This document shows, one piece after another, positions 13,801 through 28,800 of a DNA stretch of 64,000 nucleotides. Below the pieces are notes generated by a model that saw only the letters and a program-made list of their open reading frames with translations, had not been told where the DNA came from and ran no database searches. Positions within the stretch are counted from its first letter, which is position 1; every line of letters begins with the position of its first letter. The position numbers and the translations under genes are program-made. The stretch comes from Rhabdornis inornatus (taxonomy: Eukaryota > Chordata > Aves > Passeriformes > Rhabdornithidae): positions 186,001-250,000 of the forward strand of contig VWZS01003516.1 of the NCBI GenBank assembly GCA_013397075.1. The letters are read 5' to 3'.

Positions 13801-16800
13801 GTTAGCATTTTGAACTCTGACCATCGGATCCAGAGAGCAAAATTTAAACCTCGCCTTCATAATGCAACTTTTAACATAGACATTGCTGCAGCAAAACAAT
13901 TCTGCTGCTTTCTGCTTTAGACTGACACACAAGATCACTGATTCATGACGCCCTAAATTGGTCTCAAAATCCATAAAGCAGCCTCAAAAGGGCTATTTTT
14001 ACACCACAGTATCTTTCCTTCAAATCGTTTTTCTTAAGGACTGCTTTTCTCCCCTCAAGTCAGTTTTTCCTTCTTCACATCTCTCTTGGGAGAAAGATAT
14101 CTTTCAACTTTACAGACATGAAATTCAGTCCAATAATTGTTTTGATCCCTATTTTTAGCAGTTCAGTAGCTAAATAGGAGAAAATAGCAAAATTAGCCAA
14201 AGGAGAAGGAATATAAATTGTATTAAGTATTTAATTCAGAGGAGCACATACACTTCCAGTCGACACAGAAAATTTTTCAGCAAACCATTTTGTGCTTTCA
14301 CACAACATTCAAAGCAAGCTATTAAAAAATAGCTATAGTCTGAGAAAGATTCTCAGATCTCCTCTATCAGATGTCTCCATTTGTTTCCTTCCATTAGTGT
14401 AAATTTCCCCTTTCCAATGCAAGTTCAGTAGCTGGTACTTTAGCATCTGGAATCAATGGTAGATATTTCCTGCAACACACAAGGCAAGCAGCCAACTCCC
14501 CCCTATTATTCAAGTGCATTTGCTAAAACTTTAATTACACAGTATTGTATGAATCGGCCCCAAGTAAAGCACTGAAGTTATGATCCTTATGCAGAAACAG
14601 TTCATGAGCTGCACCAGTTTTATTAAACTGGTTGGTATCTGTAGTCCTTTTAAACTTTGAAAAAATTGAGGGCACTGATTCTTTAACGATGCAAATAACA
14701 GAATAAAGTTACTTCAGCATTTAAGAGAGATCACTCCAATATCCTCCACAAAAAAAATTCTGGAGCAAATCCAACAGTATTCTAGCCTAATGCCTCCAGT
14801 TGATGCTAAGCATAACACCCAAATGAATCTGACTATCAGCAAAAGCCAGAAAGTGAATACTTAATGCAAAATAATTTTACACTGAAAAGCCTAATGTCCT
14901 CCCTAGAAGACTATCTTCTTTACCATGAAATACTTTAGGAATTACCACTAAGACTTCAATACTGAAGATCTGAATCCTTAAGCACTAGAACTCCATGTCT
15001 CTAAAATTATTTCAGCCAAAGTTCTGAGAGCCAATACTCGCCTATCTGCCTGCCTTTAGTAATTATGTTATTACCATTATATATAATATAAATAATTGAT
15101 ATATAATTATTCTACTCCTACCAATAGCAGTAGGATTACTGGAAGGGTAATTCAATTATCTACCTCAGAGTTATTAGGATGAAAACATAAAGCACTCCAG
15201 TGTAACAGAAGGACACAGGTCCTGAAAATTGCAAAGGAAAACATTTCAAGCTTAAGGAACACTTGCAGATTTAAAACCCTCAGGAGGGCAAACACCTAGA
15301 TAAAACAACTTGCAGTTTATCAGGCTGCAAATTTAAGTGTTACAGCTACTATAGCAGCACTGCACAACAAATTTGCTTATTCAGAGTATCAGGTAACAGC
15401 TACGATAGGCAGTGACGCTCCAGCCTTGGGTAACTCCCATTTAAACCCAGAGATAGATTTCCTTTCAAGAATTCAGCCCATGACAAGCATTGCAGCAATG
15501 TCTGCACTGCCCTCACCTCGCAGAAGACTCCCGAGAATCCCTGGGAACACAGGCAAGTGAATCCATTCACCAGGTCCTTGCAGCGGCCCCCGTTCTGGCA
15601 GGGATTGCTCTCACACTCATTGGTTTCTATCTCACAGTTCTTCCCTGTGAAACCACGAGGGCATAAGCAGTGGTAACCGTTCACTTCATCCTTCACAGAG
15701 CAGGGAAAAGAAGCAAAAGTAGAAAGATTCATTTATTGATGAAACTTGCACAAAAAAATTCAAGTTATTTCTGTATTCTGCGGAGAGCAGCAGCACCGCA
15801 GAATTTCATTTTGTGAAACGGATGCAACAGTCTGCAAGTACAGTGTTACATTTTTAACATTTGAACTCATTTAACCAAACTGTAGATGCAAACTATAAAA
15901 CTCATAACAAGTCAGAGAAAGATTCATTTTCAACATGGAATGTAATGAAGAAGAGTTACCTTACAAGTCCCTCCATGCTGGCACTGTCCATGACAGTCAT
16001 TTATATCTATGGATAAAATATGCAAAGCATTAGAATTTAGACTGGAAGACTAAGCTATAAAGTATAGGTTTAGCATAAAAATAGAGAACAAGTAGTTTTC
16101 AAAAAGGTTTTTTTCTAGATCTTCAATGGAAAGGAAAGATTCTTGATGCCTTAAAAGATTCCTATTTTTAAAAAATATCCAATAGTAAATTACATTCTAT
16201 ATTACTATAGCATACTAAAAATGATACATCAGTATAAATTTATTTCATATCTAACATTTTAATTTAAAGTTGAATCAGTATATATCATTCAGAAACATGT
16301 AAGAGTCAAGAGATTTATTAAAGTGTATATCTAAGTGTAAAGTGTATATCTCACTTTAATACCAATTACTTTTCAAAATAAATTTTCAAACAGTATTTTC
16401 AATTTACATTGCTAGAAAGCAGAAAAATCCTGACAACAGGTATTTTTTTCTTGTAAAAGTATATATATTATCACAATTTTGTTCTAAAGAACAAAGCATC
16501 CTACTTGTCAACATGCATACTAAAGAAATACTAACTGATATGACAATTTACTCCTGTCCATCCTGGAATGCAGTCACAGTAATATCCACCAATGAGATTT
16601 TTGCAAGAGTAAGCATTAACACAGGGTTTCCCCTCACACTCATTAGCATCTGTGAAAGAAGAGAAAATAAAGAATAGAATAAAGAACAAACCCAGAAACA
16701 GATTACCACAGCACCAAGCAAAGTGTCCATGCAATCCAAGCATCAGAAGCTCCTATTAAACATTGGTAGGGCACTAAAACCATTTACATACCACAGGATT

Positions 16801-19800
16801 TTAATGCACACTTGCCTATAGTGGCACATGCATGTTATCTTACTCTTCCCTTGGCCAAAACTCAAAAAGGCAATTTGTTAGTCAGGGCAAATCCCTCCCT
16901 GGCCTCCACAAGCTTAGTCACTGTTCTGCCACCATGGAGAAGGAATTACCACCACCAATGCTGCATTTTGCAACAGAGAAGTTATGGGGCATTCTAAAAG
17001 GACTATTATGAGTAAGCTTAGATTGAGGCTTAAATAGTTACAGATCCACTTGAAACTTCTGGCTTTGAGATCTACTAAAGAGGAGCTAAGATACCAATAT
17101 CAACACACGTATTCCACATTTTCTTCAATAAACACCATGCCAGAAAAGCACAGAAGTATTCACTGTTTAGGAATAATCTACAGTGGCCTCTAAAGCTTTA
17201 GAATTACTTACCAAGCTGGCAGGTTGCTCCAATCCACTGTTGTGGACAAATACACTCAAATGCATTGACACCATCAATGCAGGTCCCTCCTTGAGCACAG
17301 GGGTTTGATGCACACTCGTCAATATCTGCAAAGGCAAGGGGGGACTTCCATTACACGTCCTACAGCTTGGCTTAACACATTCTGCTTCAAAGTTAGATTG
17401 AGATGAAGGGGGAGAATGTGCAAACAAACAAGTTTAGGCACAGACTAACATTTCAAATCTAGTTTTTACTTGGGCTTTTCTTACATCTTTGAGACAGGGA
17501 AGATCAGCAAACAGCAAAGACGAATCAGATAACATGTGAAAGTCATTTCCCTAGATCAGGACACAAATTTAGCCAGTTTTGGTTCTGTGGGTAGTAATTT
17601 TCAGGGTTTTTTGGTTTGTTGTTTTTNGCTGGTTTGAGGACAGCTGCTGTTTGAAAACAGGTAAGGCACCTGTGTTCCGAATCACAGGCAACATGCAAAC
17701 CAGTGATAGTCCCACAATACATTTCAACCACTTCTCTGTCCTCTGAACCAGACACTTAAGAATTTAAGTGTGCAAATCTACTTTTCTACTATTAAAGAAG
17801 TGGAGAACCTTTGACCTTCACATTTATATTTCTTGAAATGAAACCATTCTGTATTTTGCTTTGGAGTGGCTAAGGAGTCAGGAATTGTCAAACAAGCTCT
17901 GGCAACAGGGCATTTCTTTGGGTATGGTCCAGCTTTCGACAACAGATCTCAACTGCATCAAGTCAATACTGTGGGCTGCACAGAACCCTCCTCTTTTCAC
18001 TCTGCCAATGCTCAGCAGATAAAAGACACCGAAAGTAAAAGACTGTCACCAAATTCCAAACCCACAGTGTGATAACACCAAGTAAGCTGCATCAAACCCT
18101 TCCAACCCAACAGGTCAGTCAGCAGCAAAACCATACCCACCAACAGCACATGTTGGTCCACTCCACCCCGATGGGCAGTGACACTTGAAGCCTGACGAAA
18201 TTTCATGACAAATTCCACCGTTAGCACAGGGATTAGATACACAAGCATGCTCAGCTGGGGAGAAAGAAGGAAAGAAATTCTTGCTAAATACTCTCCCAAT
18301 ACCAGTTAAGGAGAACTTGCAGTTTAAAGCTGCATTGGCTAAAAGTAACCAAGTGAAATAGCAGTGGAGAGATACCAGTACAGAAGTTTGGAGCCTTCCT
18401 CTCACACCTGCAGAGAGTTAAGATTCCCAGAACGAAAATTAAGCAGGATTTCACTGAAGATGTATCATCCTTCCCACCTAATGACTAGAAAGCCGAAGCA
18501 CAGACAGCTCACTCTATTTCAATATCCCAGCAAAGCTCCCCATTAACACTCTGCTTCCAGCCATACACTTCCACCTCCGGAGCACTCCAGCACTTCTTTT
18601 AAATTCATTGAGACAAAACAGATATGCTGTATGCAGAGGGCTGAACAGTTGTAGTAGTTTAAGGTCTGTTTAGCTTCGTTCTAGCACTATTCCTTGGAAA
18701 CAGCAGGGAACAGAGGTGCTTACAGGCAGTGATGCTCCTTGTAGGGCTGTTAACAGTGACAGAGGCTGCACAAAACAACCCTCAGGTAGAGGAGGGACAA
18801 GTTTCTTATAACTTTTTTGGTAACTTTTGGTAACTTCCCCTCTCAGAAGCCAAGGAAGCTTTTTAGTACCAGTACCTAAAGCAGCTCACACACCAACCTA
18901 CTTTTAAAAATCACTGTAGATCTCAGCAAGTATATGGCCCTCTTTTTCCCTGCCTCCTCACTGGACAAAACAAGCTACTCCCCCCAGAGCTTTCAGGGCA
19001 AGCTATGGCAAGACTTCATCAATTTTAGCCTAAACTTTACATCACATTCTACCAGGTGAAAGCAAAATTCAAGTTTTGATGGCATCTTTAATAACACATA
19101 GAGCTTTATGAACTTCAAAGATCTACATCCTGATTAACTTTGAAAACCTTCTGCTGATAATAGTTTAGTGAACTTAAGGCCAAGCAGTGAAGTAGAAAAA
19201 AAATGGGTTCTTTCCACTTAAAATTTTAACTATTAAGAAGCAGCAAAATTCATAGTGAGAAGCTGTGAATATCACATTTCAAAAAAGGATTTAACAATGC
19301 ATCATGACAAAGAAACAGAATGCCCCACTAGCCACTATATGAAGCTAAACATGAAAGAACTAGAAACTGCACACTACCCACTCACCTCCAAAGTGAGAAT
19401 AATCAAAAAAAGTCTCCAAAGACCAAAACTGTCCCCAGAAAATGAACATTTTGGTCTTTGTGTAACACATACACAGATAGAAAAAGCAACATGCTATCTT
19501 TGTACTGTGGTTGAGATAAAGAAGCAGTTCTTCAAGACAGATCTGTTAGACTCAAGTCAAAGCCATACTTCATCACAAAGGTGGTTTAAATGCTCTCCTC
19601 CATTTTGCCAACAGGCAAGAGGAAGACACTTTTTGTTCAGACTGCTCAAGGTGACTCTGTAAGAGGGTTTGAGCACATTTCCATTGTAGTTAATACTTCA
19701 TTATTAATTCAAATTTATTAGAAGTCTCACATTAAAAGATTAAGCTTCAGTTGATTAAAAAGGATGTCAACACATTCAACCAACTAAAAATTGGGCCAAA

Positions 19801-22800
19801 GCCCCACATCAGAGCAGAAACTCAACTGTCCATCACTTCCACCTTTCTTAGTCCCCAGCTTGGAAAAGATGCATACTTGCCAGCAAGCCAAAAGACAAGA
19901 AAATGGGCAGCAGGGAGTAAGGTAACAGGGAAAGCCACATGTGTAACCTATTTAATGAGGCTACAGCCCAATTGCATATTTGGATTAAGGAAGAGAAATC
20001 AAAGGGAAGAAATAGTTTCAGTTCTTATCTATAGGTAAACTGGTGCAGCATTTCTGCTGTCTTTGGTGATTTTTTGAGCAGCCAGGCTCAGGCCCTAGAA
20101 AGCAAAGATGGAGCACATCCCACTGAAATGTGGAAGTGCCTAAGCCAGTTGCAGATGTCCAAGGAGAGGTGCAGCATCCCCAAGTACCGATTTCGCAGTT
20201 CTTTCCCGAGTAGCCGTCGGGGCAGGCGCAGCGATACTCATCCGGCTCCGTGTTCATGCAGGTTCCACCATTCAGGCACGGGTGGTGACTCCCACAGTAA
20301 TTCAGATCTGCACACAGAAAAGGCTCAGTCAGCTGGGTACACAGATCCCACCATCTCCATCCCTAGTCAGACACACAGATGCCTCTCTGGCTCAAACATC
20401 CTTCACCCACATCATCCCCATATTCCAGTGGCTAGCCTGTGATCGGGTAACTATCCACAGAACAGGGAAGAATGGACAAGAGACAACTGCAGGAGTTAGA
20501 AGAGTCAGGACAATTCCCAGCCTTTTGTCTTGAACTTCCTATACTTCTGATGCCTAGGCACCATCTGCCACACAAGAATTAAGGCACAGAAACACTCAGG
20601 TAGTTGCAAACTAGCAGAAAAAAAAAAAAGGCGTTAATGAGTTATCAGTTAATCATGCAACTTAACTTATTTTTCCTGTACATTAATGTTAAGTACCTTT
20701 GTTACAGAGCAGGCCACCCCAGTTGGTTTCACAATTACACTGCCATGGTTCATTACAGCTCCCATGAGCACAGCCTGGGTAGCGGACACACTCATCACAG
20801 AACTGTCCTTGCCAACCATAATGACACCTAAGATGTAAGTTCACATGTTAAAAGTTAGCAACATGATGCTTCATTATCAGCATTACATGTATTTACAACA
20901 CTACACTTACCATTCTCAAGAACAAGGTCAACTGTTCAGTGTGCAACAGATAACAAAACTTTATCCTGTTTAGAAGGGACACAACTAGTCCTGTCGAACA
21001 TCCTTAGGAACTCATCCTGCTCAAATTTGTTACACACCATGGCAACAAACATCACCAAGCACTACATGTTATGAGAGCTGGACATGAATTAGTTGTTCTT
21101 TCACAAGAAGTCCCATCTTCACATAATCATCTCACACTAGGACAAAACTTGTGATTGATACAAGCTGAAATTGATTTTCAGAAGGAGACTGCTGGCTTAC
21201 TGAATCGAGCACCACAGTGTTTTTCTGTGAAGAGAGATTCCAAGATAATAGCCAATTTGCTCTAGAGTGCTACAGCCTTAAAAGACCAGGGCAGTCAGAA
21301 AGGCAGCAGTCTTAATTTTATCAAGAAAACCTTTTTTCACAGATTTATTCTGTTATATCCTCAGTGTTCTGTACTGACACTATGGCAAAAGAACTCTTTG
21401 GAGAAAGGAGGAGCAAGAACAGAAATAAAAGCCATTAATAATTCATTTGGTTTAGAGTTGAATTTTTTCTCCAAGATTTCTTCTGAGACCAGTATCTTTG
21501 TTAATCTGTAACAGAACTCTGCTAAAAGAGGCAACTGTTTATGCTCTAGGAAAGTATTAAAATCTGAACTTGTAAGAGGGGGGAAGGCTAATTATTTTTT
21601 TTAACATATATTTATGTTTCACATGTATTTGAAGTACCAAGAAATAGTAAGCTTGCCCTGTTGGGCCAACAAAGGAAATGCTCTGCCTGTTAAGAGCGAA
21701 TTTCTTGCACAGAATTCAAAGAGACATACTAGCAACAAAAAGATGCATAAAATCACACTTGAATGAGTTGGCCACACACACAATAGTGCAACCCCGTGGC
21801 CTAGAGGAAAAAAAATCCATTAAAAATGAAACTACATTTTTTAGATTTGACACTACCATTCTATTATCCACATGTTTGAATAGTATACAACAGCAGAAAA
21901 TAAATTAAGTCTTTGGAGGGCAGTGAGAGAAGACAAGGAAGAGAAGTACAAACGAGGAGTCTTGGTTCCTTGTGAATCAATCCCCTTCCACTGTTTCAGC
22001 AAGCTGGATCAATCCCCAGAGGAACAGAACAAGCTGTGCTGGCAGCACAGTATTTAAATCCTTACTATTTACATTGGCAGTAAGGAATCTAGATGCAGAT
22101 CTCTGCAAGACCATTCTTTCATACAATTTTCTAGAACTCCTTTGAGCTCCTGTCCCAGTAGCTGCTCCTGCCCTGAAAAGCTCCCAGTTTCAGATCTCCA
22201 AGGAGAGCCTCAGCTGAGGATCCAGCCAGAGCCCTCAGCTGCTCCTCTGAGCAGGGCTGGCAGAAGCCTGCAGAACACTTGTATTTTAGAAGCCTCTTTC
22301 TTTGGCTGCAGCAGCAGCAGCAGCAAGAGGAAACAAATACTGCTCCTGCTAAATTTGATCTCTTCCTTCCTCCTCAAGGACAGAAAAATCTTTTCAGAGG
22401 ATGGTAATAAACAATAAAAAAAAAGCATTGCAACTCACTTTACTGGCCCCAACCCAAATCTTCATCCATGCCAAACCTGGCACTACCGCCAGTGATTCAC
22501 CATGACTATCCCAGCCAGAGCCAACTCCCCACCCACATACAACAAGCATTTTCAAGAGCTGAAAGTCTGCATCACAAAGCAAATAATCACAGTAACTCAA
22601 TTTATTCTTCATAGCCAGTGGGTAACAAGTTTCTTTGTTTAACATTGCAGCACTGGTTAAGAGTGCAAAGAAAAATACAGCCACTTTCTAGAACCTGAAG
22701 GCATCTTAAGCACCTACTTGAGGTTGTAGGTTTGCTTGATGACATTAAAATTACTTCAGCAGAAAAAAGGTTGCTGCCTTTTAATGATATTCAAAGTTCG

Positions 22801-25800
22801 CTGCAAAAGTTACCACTAAGCCCGAGGAAAATAACTTCTAGAGGCTCAAAACAGTCCAAAGGAACACAATGTTTACAAGTCAAAAGGTTACTATGTGGTA
22901 AGCTGATCAGCCTCCAGTTTACAAGGAAGAGTAAATTAGGATTTCCTCTTGAACAGGAAGTCTGGTCGCATCCTACATTAACAGGTGCTAGAGCAACGTT
23001 AATTCCACTTCCTTCTAAAAAGATAATGCTTACATGGATCTCAGCCCACCCTGAGAGCAAGATGGGATCAATACAGGTAAACCAACCCAGAAATGGGTAT
23101 GCTGTATGTCACTTTTGGGTATGTCATGTATGACAAAGATATCAAGACAAAAAACAAAGATGAAAATAATTAATGATTCACTATGAGAAGCCCAAATGGT
23201 AGAAACACAAATTCAACATAATTTAGGCAAAAAAAAAAAAAAAACCAAAAAACCCCAAACCAGAACTCCTTTTCAAGTACCAACCACTAGTGCAAAAGCC
23301 AAAAGGAATCTGCCAGTGCAGCTAATAGTGGGCTAAAGTTAGTTCTTCCCTGCCCTCTCATCCCAGTCAAGAATCAAGTAAATTGCAATTCTAAATTTTT
23401 CACATCTGACAAAATAAGAAAGCCAAATATAGAGAATCTATAAGGATTCTCATTGTTCAACAGACAAAGAAAATTCTTATTGGAATCAAGATTCTACTTC
23501 CTTTGTCCTTCCCCTCTGCTGACTTCATCACCTCAAATTTGTCTTCACAATCCAGTACATGCAAAACAAAATCAGACCTGGCTTAATCTTAGCCCTTGCT
23601 GGGTTATTAGCAGTACAAAGAAGCTACCATAAATAGATTGTTACAGTTTAGTAACTTCCTGATGGAAAGCTGAAGCACAGGCATCTGCTCCCAGACTAAA
23701 GCATCCCTTTGGGTCACAATTAACACAGAGGGTAACAGAGCAAGAAGAACAATTGTTGGTTATCTTGAAACCAACAACTTGGAGAACAGATCTGATAATT
23801 CTACAGGCACAGTTCACAGCTTTCATTTACCTTAGATGAGAGTCTGGTGGCAACAGAAATATGAGAATCCAAACAAAAGGCTAGAGGTGGGGGTGGCAGG
23901 AGTTAACATTAGCAAAAATTCTAGACAACCCTTCAATCGTCACATTAGAAAAACTGCAACTATGCAGAAAAAACACTGCTATCATTGACAAGCAGAAAAA
24001 GGCACAATAATTCAGCTCAGTGGGGCTTCAAATAGCTAAATTCCAGGACAAATGACTTCTTACAGTAAATCTCAGTGCATTTAAAGTAGCAAATTTAACA
24101 TCAGGGAATCCTACAAAAGCACCCACCACTACACACAGTTCAAAGGTACATGTGTACTCAGAGGAAGGGGAAAGTGGGAAAAAAAAGGCATGAAACAGAA
24201 CATTTTGGGGTTTTATTTTTCCTGGGGTCACTGAAAAAACTAAACTTATAAAATCTAATAAAAGATTTCTCTATAGAAATATGCTTTCCTTATGTTCTTC
24301 TGAAAGAGATATAATTAAGGAAAAAGCTGACAGTGGTCTTTGCTTTCTTCTGAGGAAGTTTGTTAACAATTATTTACTAAGAACTAGGTTGAAACTGAAC
24401 ATTTCCAAATCAGATAGAACTAACTAGACGGGTCTAACTAGACCTCCTTGGGCAAAGAGGGGACTAGATGACCCTGGAAATGTTGTCCAGACTCCATAAG
24501 TTTATGTCAAATCTTACAGTGGTAATTATAGAAGTGATGTGGAAAGGTGAAGAGATGCACTCAGATCCTGATGGTCTGTGAACCATGGCTCCTCAGCCCC
24601 TTGTATGATTAACTCCTCCTCATCCAAAAGGTGGATGCCTCTGCCACCACAGCAGAAAGTCAGGGTGCCCTCAATGGACAGCTTAAACTCAGCTCTTTTG
24701 TATTATCTTCACACAATGTTTGTTCTCCTGGTTCAATCACTTCTGGTTATTTGAGAGTCCTGACCCTTCTGTGCAGAAAGTTCAGCTGAGAAACTTCATA
24801 TTGCACATCTCATCCAATCACTAATCTATGTGGTTTATCTTAAAGAAAGCTCTGTAATTCATGAGAATGAGAGGATACCTAAATAAATTCGGTTCTACAC
24901 CTACTTACAAAGCTCTGTCAGCACTTCATGCATAAATACACCTAAACCACCAAACTGAAGCCTATTCCTCAAGTCAATGCAAGAATATGGGGCCTAATAA
25001 TAAATTTTAAAAAATCTTAGGGATGATGTAGGCAATGTGGTATAAACCTTTAAATACCACAGGTTATACCAGGTTACTGATATACTGCACATCATACAAA
25101 GAGTGAAGAGAACATCACTGTAAGGTATTCATACACCTTTTTATAAGCAGACTTTTTGGAAGGAGCCTCTCCCAATCACGCTTCAAGTAGAAGCTGGGGC
25201 CAAAACACTCAATACAGGAAAACAAAGCAAAACAGTGACATTAAGAGCAGAAGCAAAATGCATCATTCAGGGGCAGGGGAGAAATAACCCTCTTAAATAG
25301 AAAACCACTAAATTTTCTAGTGACGTGAACAGGATGGTGCTGCATAGGCCAGAACAATAGCTTTATATTAGTTATTTACTTAAAATAACCATAAGAAAGT
25401 CTGTTTAAACTTTTAGGAGATTACTTGTTGCACGGCAGGTAGCAATACTGTCCAGCTGTTAGATCCTACAATTCTGAGCATCTGGATTCAATATTAATAA
25501 GCAGTACAGCACTCATTCACTAATACTTGTCACAGAAACACTTTGCCCACTTTCCTACCTTTGAAATAGGCAAGATAATCTTGTGAATAGCAAAGGAAAA
25601 CATACTCATTAATGAGCTCAAATAATTTAACTACCTGAAAGCTTGTTATCTTTTCCTCTCACCCCCAGCATTCTTATCACACCAAGAGATACAAACCTTT
25701 CCCTACAAATTTTTTTCTCCTCTAATAAAGGAAGTTATTGAAAGCTAACAGTCTCACTCTGGTACTATGTAGAGTTTTGAGAACAAGTTAAGAGAGGGGA

Positions 25801-28800
25801 TGGTTCAAAAGCTTTTTAGCCAAAACATTGCTCAGTTAACTTACATAAGTGGCTCTAAGGGTGTGCCTGTATTTGCATTAGTTCACACCAGGAACATGCC
25901 TTTTATGTGAACTGCCTGATCATTCCTGTTGATGGTGTGTTAGTTCACATCACAGAGCTGTTTTGGACCAAGGAATTGGATTTCTCTTAGGTTAAACTAA
26001 GGTAACATCAGACAACCTATGCCAGGAGCACACCCAATGTATTCCAGCTGCAAACAGGCATTCAGGCCACAAGAACAGTCTAGAGAGTCTAAAATTTGAA
26101 GTCCTGAAGTGTTTGGAGTATGATATGGAGTTCTCTGCGCTGCCTTGATCTGCTGTTCCAGTTCAGCTGCACTCCCACACTGCTGTAGACACAAGTTCAA
26201 GCACTACATGTTTTTACTTCCTACACTCCCGCTCACACCTCCTGAGATCCACCTTTAGGATGTGTTCTATAGCCTCCAACCCACTCACGCAGAGCATGCC
26301 TCAGTTCCTTGACCAATAAAGAGGCAAAACATGAGATTCTAACTTAAGGTTTCTACTTGTGAAACTCTTGCCAACATTCCCTAAGGGCTCACCACTAGGA
26401 CATGAAAAAAATAATAAAAGCACACTGCTTATAACAACAGGCAAGAGAATTCAACATGATGAAAGACACAGCAACGGAAAGAATCGTACAAGATCTTTGA
26501 GACCTGAAGCTGTGATAGGATATCTTACACCAAAGAGGAGACAGGAGATGTCCCAGTCCTGGTACCAAGTGCATCCCTGCAGGGCCAAACAGCAGCCTCA
26601 CACTTTCTAGGGACCATGGGCAGTCCAGTGTTGCTGTAATTGAACTGGTCAAATGCCAAAGCAGCTAAGCACACTTTCCAAACAAGACTTTTTCTAGCTT
26701 ACCGCTCAGATGAGTATGAGCCTATGAGATTTATCAAATCCATTCTGGAACACCTGTGGAAGATCCCCACCTCTTACTTTCTCCCAGTTTTTAGAAGCAG
26801 GAATTTTATTTCCTTCTTTTTTTCAGTTCTCTACGACCTTTTACTAGTCCTCTACAGTCTTTCAATAACAACCTGTTTTTAAAAGCCTCACCAGATCACC
26901 TTATACCCAAGAATGAGTGTACAAGAATCCAGCTGCTGGGATTTTTGAAAAAGAAAAGTTTAGACAGCGTTCCCCAGTGCTGATGTTAAACATACTATCC
27001 ACCCTACCATCACAAAACCACAAGTGGGACATCAGTGATATCGGATAGCCTCTGAGAAGTCTAAGACTTAACAAAGACTCTCTAGAACACTTTTTATGCC
27101 ACCAGTACTCCAGGCAGTTGCAGCTCAAGCTTTTCTGCATCTCTGAAGAAAGTACTGGATAACAGTTGATCAGAGTCTGGACCATAAAGTGAAAGATGAA
27201 GGGAGCAAAACCCCTTGGGAGATGCCCAGAGCCCTTGCACGGACTGCAGGACTGCTGAAGGGGAATAAAGGACTACAAAAGGCATGGCACTGGACAGAAA
27301 GCTTGAGAAAACTTTTTCCATGGGGCAAAGATAAGGTACATGTTTAAACAAAACCAAACAAACATAAAAAAATCACCAAAACTATAAAACTAAACTTCAT
27401 ACGTAGTTCTAGAACAAGTCAGTTCAAAGCACACAAACCTTAATTTATTTTAAAAGTTCTTTTGAAAGAAGTACGCTTGCTTTGTCCACCTTGCACAGAA
27501 TTCACATTAGAGTACTATTAATGATACCACTTCTAATTAGCGGTCTGCACATTCTAAAGAAATTTTTCGTATCAGTAGTGGAAAGCAAGACTGGCATTTC
27601 CCAGGACAAAACCTTGCTCTTGCCATGGCTCCAGAATGCAAGCTGAGCAGTGTTAGGGATTCGACTCCTTTTGTTTTGCTTTAGACGAGAAACAAACATT
27701 CAAAGGCAATGGGAAAAGTAGAAAGACTTCTGAAAATACCATCATCCTGGCAGGGCTATGGCAATGTAAGCCAGATATGAGGCATATCTGGACCTTAACC
27801 AAAGCCATACCACTCTGGATAACAAGGAAGTGAAAGATTGAGCTGTTAAGCCTAGTGACAGTTTGAGTGGTACCAAACATACCCAGGTCAGCAGTTTTAA
27901 TCAAGGATAAAGACTGTCACTGGTGGTTTCTCTATATTCAACTTTGCTAATTTCATGAGGTCATTGAACCCAAGCCAGATATGAGCCATTAGATCAAACT
28001 TCATTCTCCTCTAGACAGCTTAATGGAATTTAACAAAGTACTTTAAATGATGCAAAAACATACAAAAAGTACCAGCATCAAGGCTCTGCAATGTTGTGTC
28101 TTTGGTAACTCCTCCTACTACTTTGGCCTGGTGAAGTCAATAAAAAAAAGACCATTTAGCCTGCCACAACGGACCCAAGTTCATTGTTTTTCTTTATGCA
28201 CTGTGGATAAAGACTGGCTTGTTTTCTCTTTAGGATGGTGGCATTTTTCCATCCTTGCAAGACTCAGCTAAGCTGCTTTTGCTTTCCTCAAGGATGTATT
28301 TTTCATCTTTATTCAGGTAATTATTTTTGCTGACTGGCCTCCACAATGACAAAAACACATCACCTAGACCCAGTCACACCACAAAATCACTCCCTACATC
28401 AGGTCATTTTGAGACATCTGGTCATCCCTACTTATTTCCCATTTTGATGGAAACTCAGCAGCAGAAATAGAAAAACATCTCAACACTGTCACTTTCTCAA
28501 ACAGCAAACAGGTGCACAAAGTCGACCAACAGATGATGCACATCCAGAACCAGCATCACAGCCTTTATTAACAGTCTGAGGTCATTTAGCGACTTCTGAT
28601 TTTAGTGCAACTTTTAATCCAAGAACAGATCTAAATTACATTGTAACATAAAAAAAGGAGGATAGATTTTTTTCTTGAGACCTTGGTTGAAGCCTTGGAG
28701 CCCCTGCCTAAGTTACCTCCATGTTCATGCAAGTTGAAGATGGAAACCATTTTCCAGCTTTTCTGTTTACTAACAGCACTGCAAGTTTTGGCAATTAAGT

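Larger units (their letters stand above)
13172..15516 (-). other. JAG2: JAG2 intron 12
   Basis: This 2.3 kb intron contains an antisense-looking CR1 fragment (13655-13762) and an AT-only stretch near 15074-15112. The rest is unremarkable. Confidence 0.85.
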
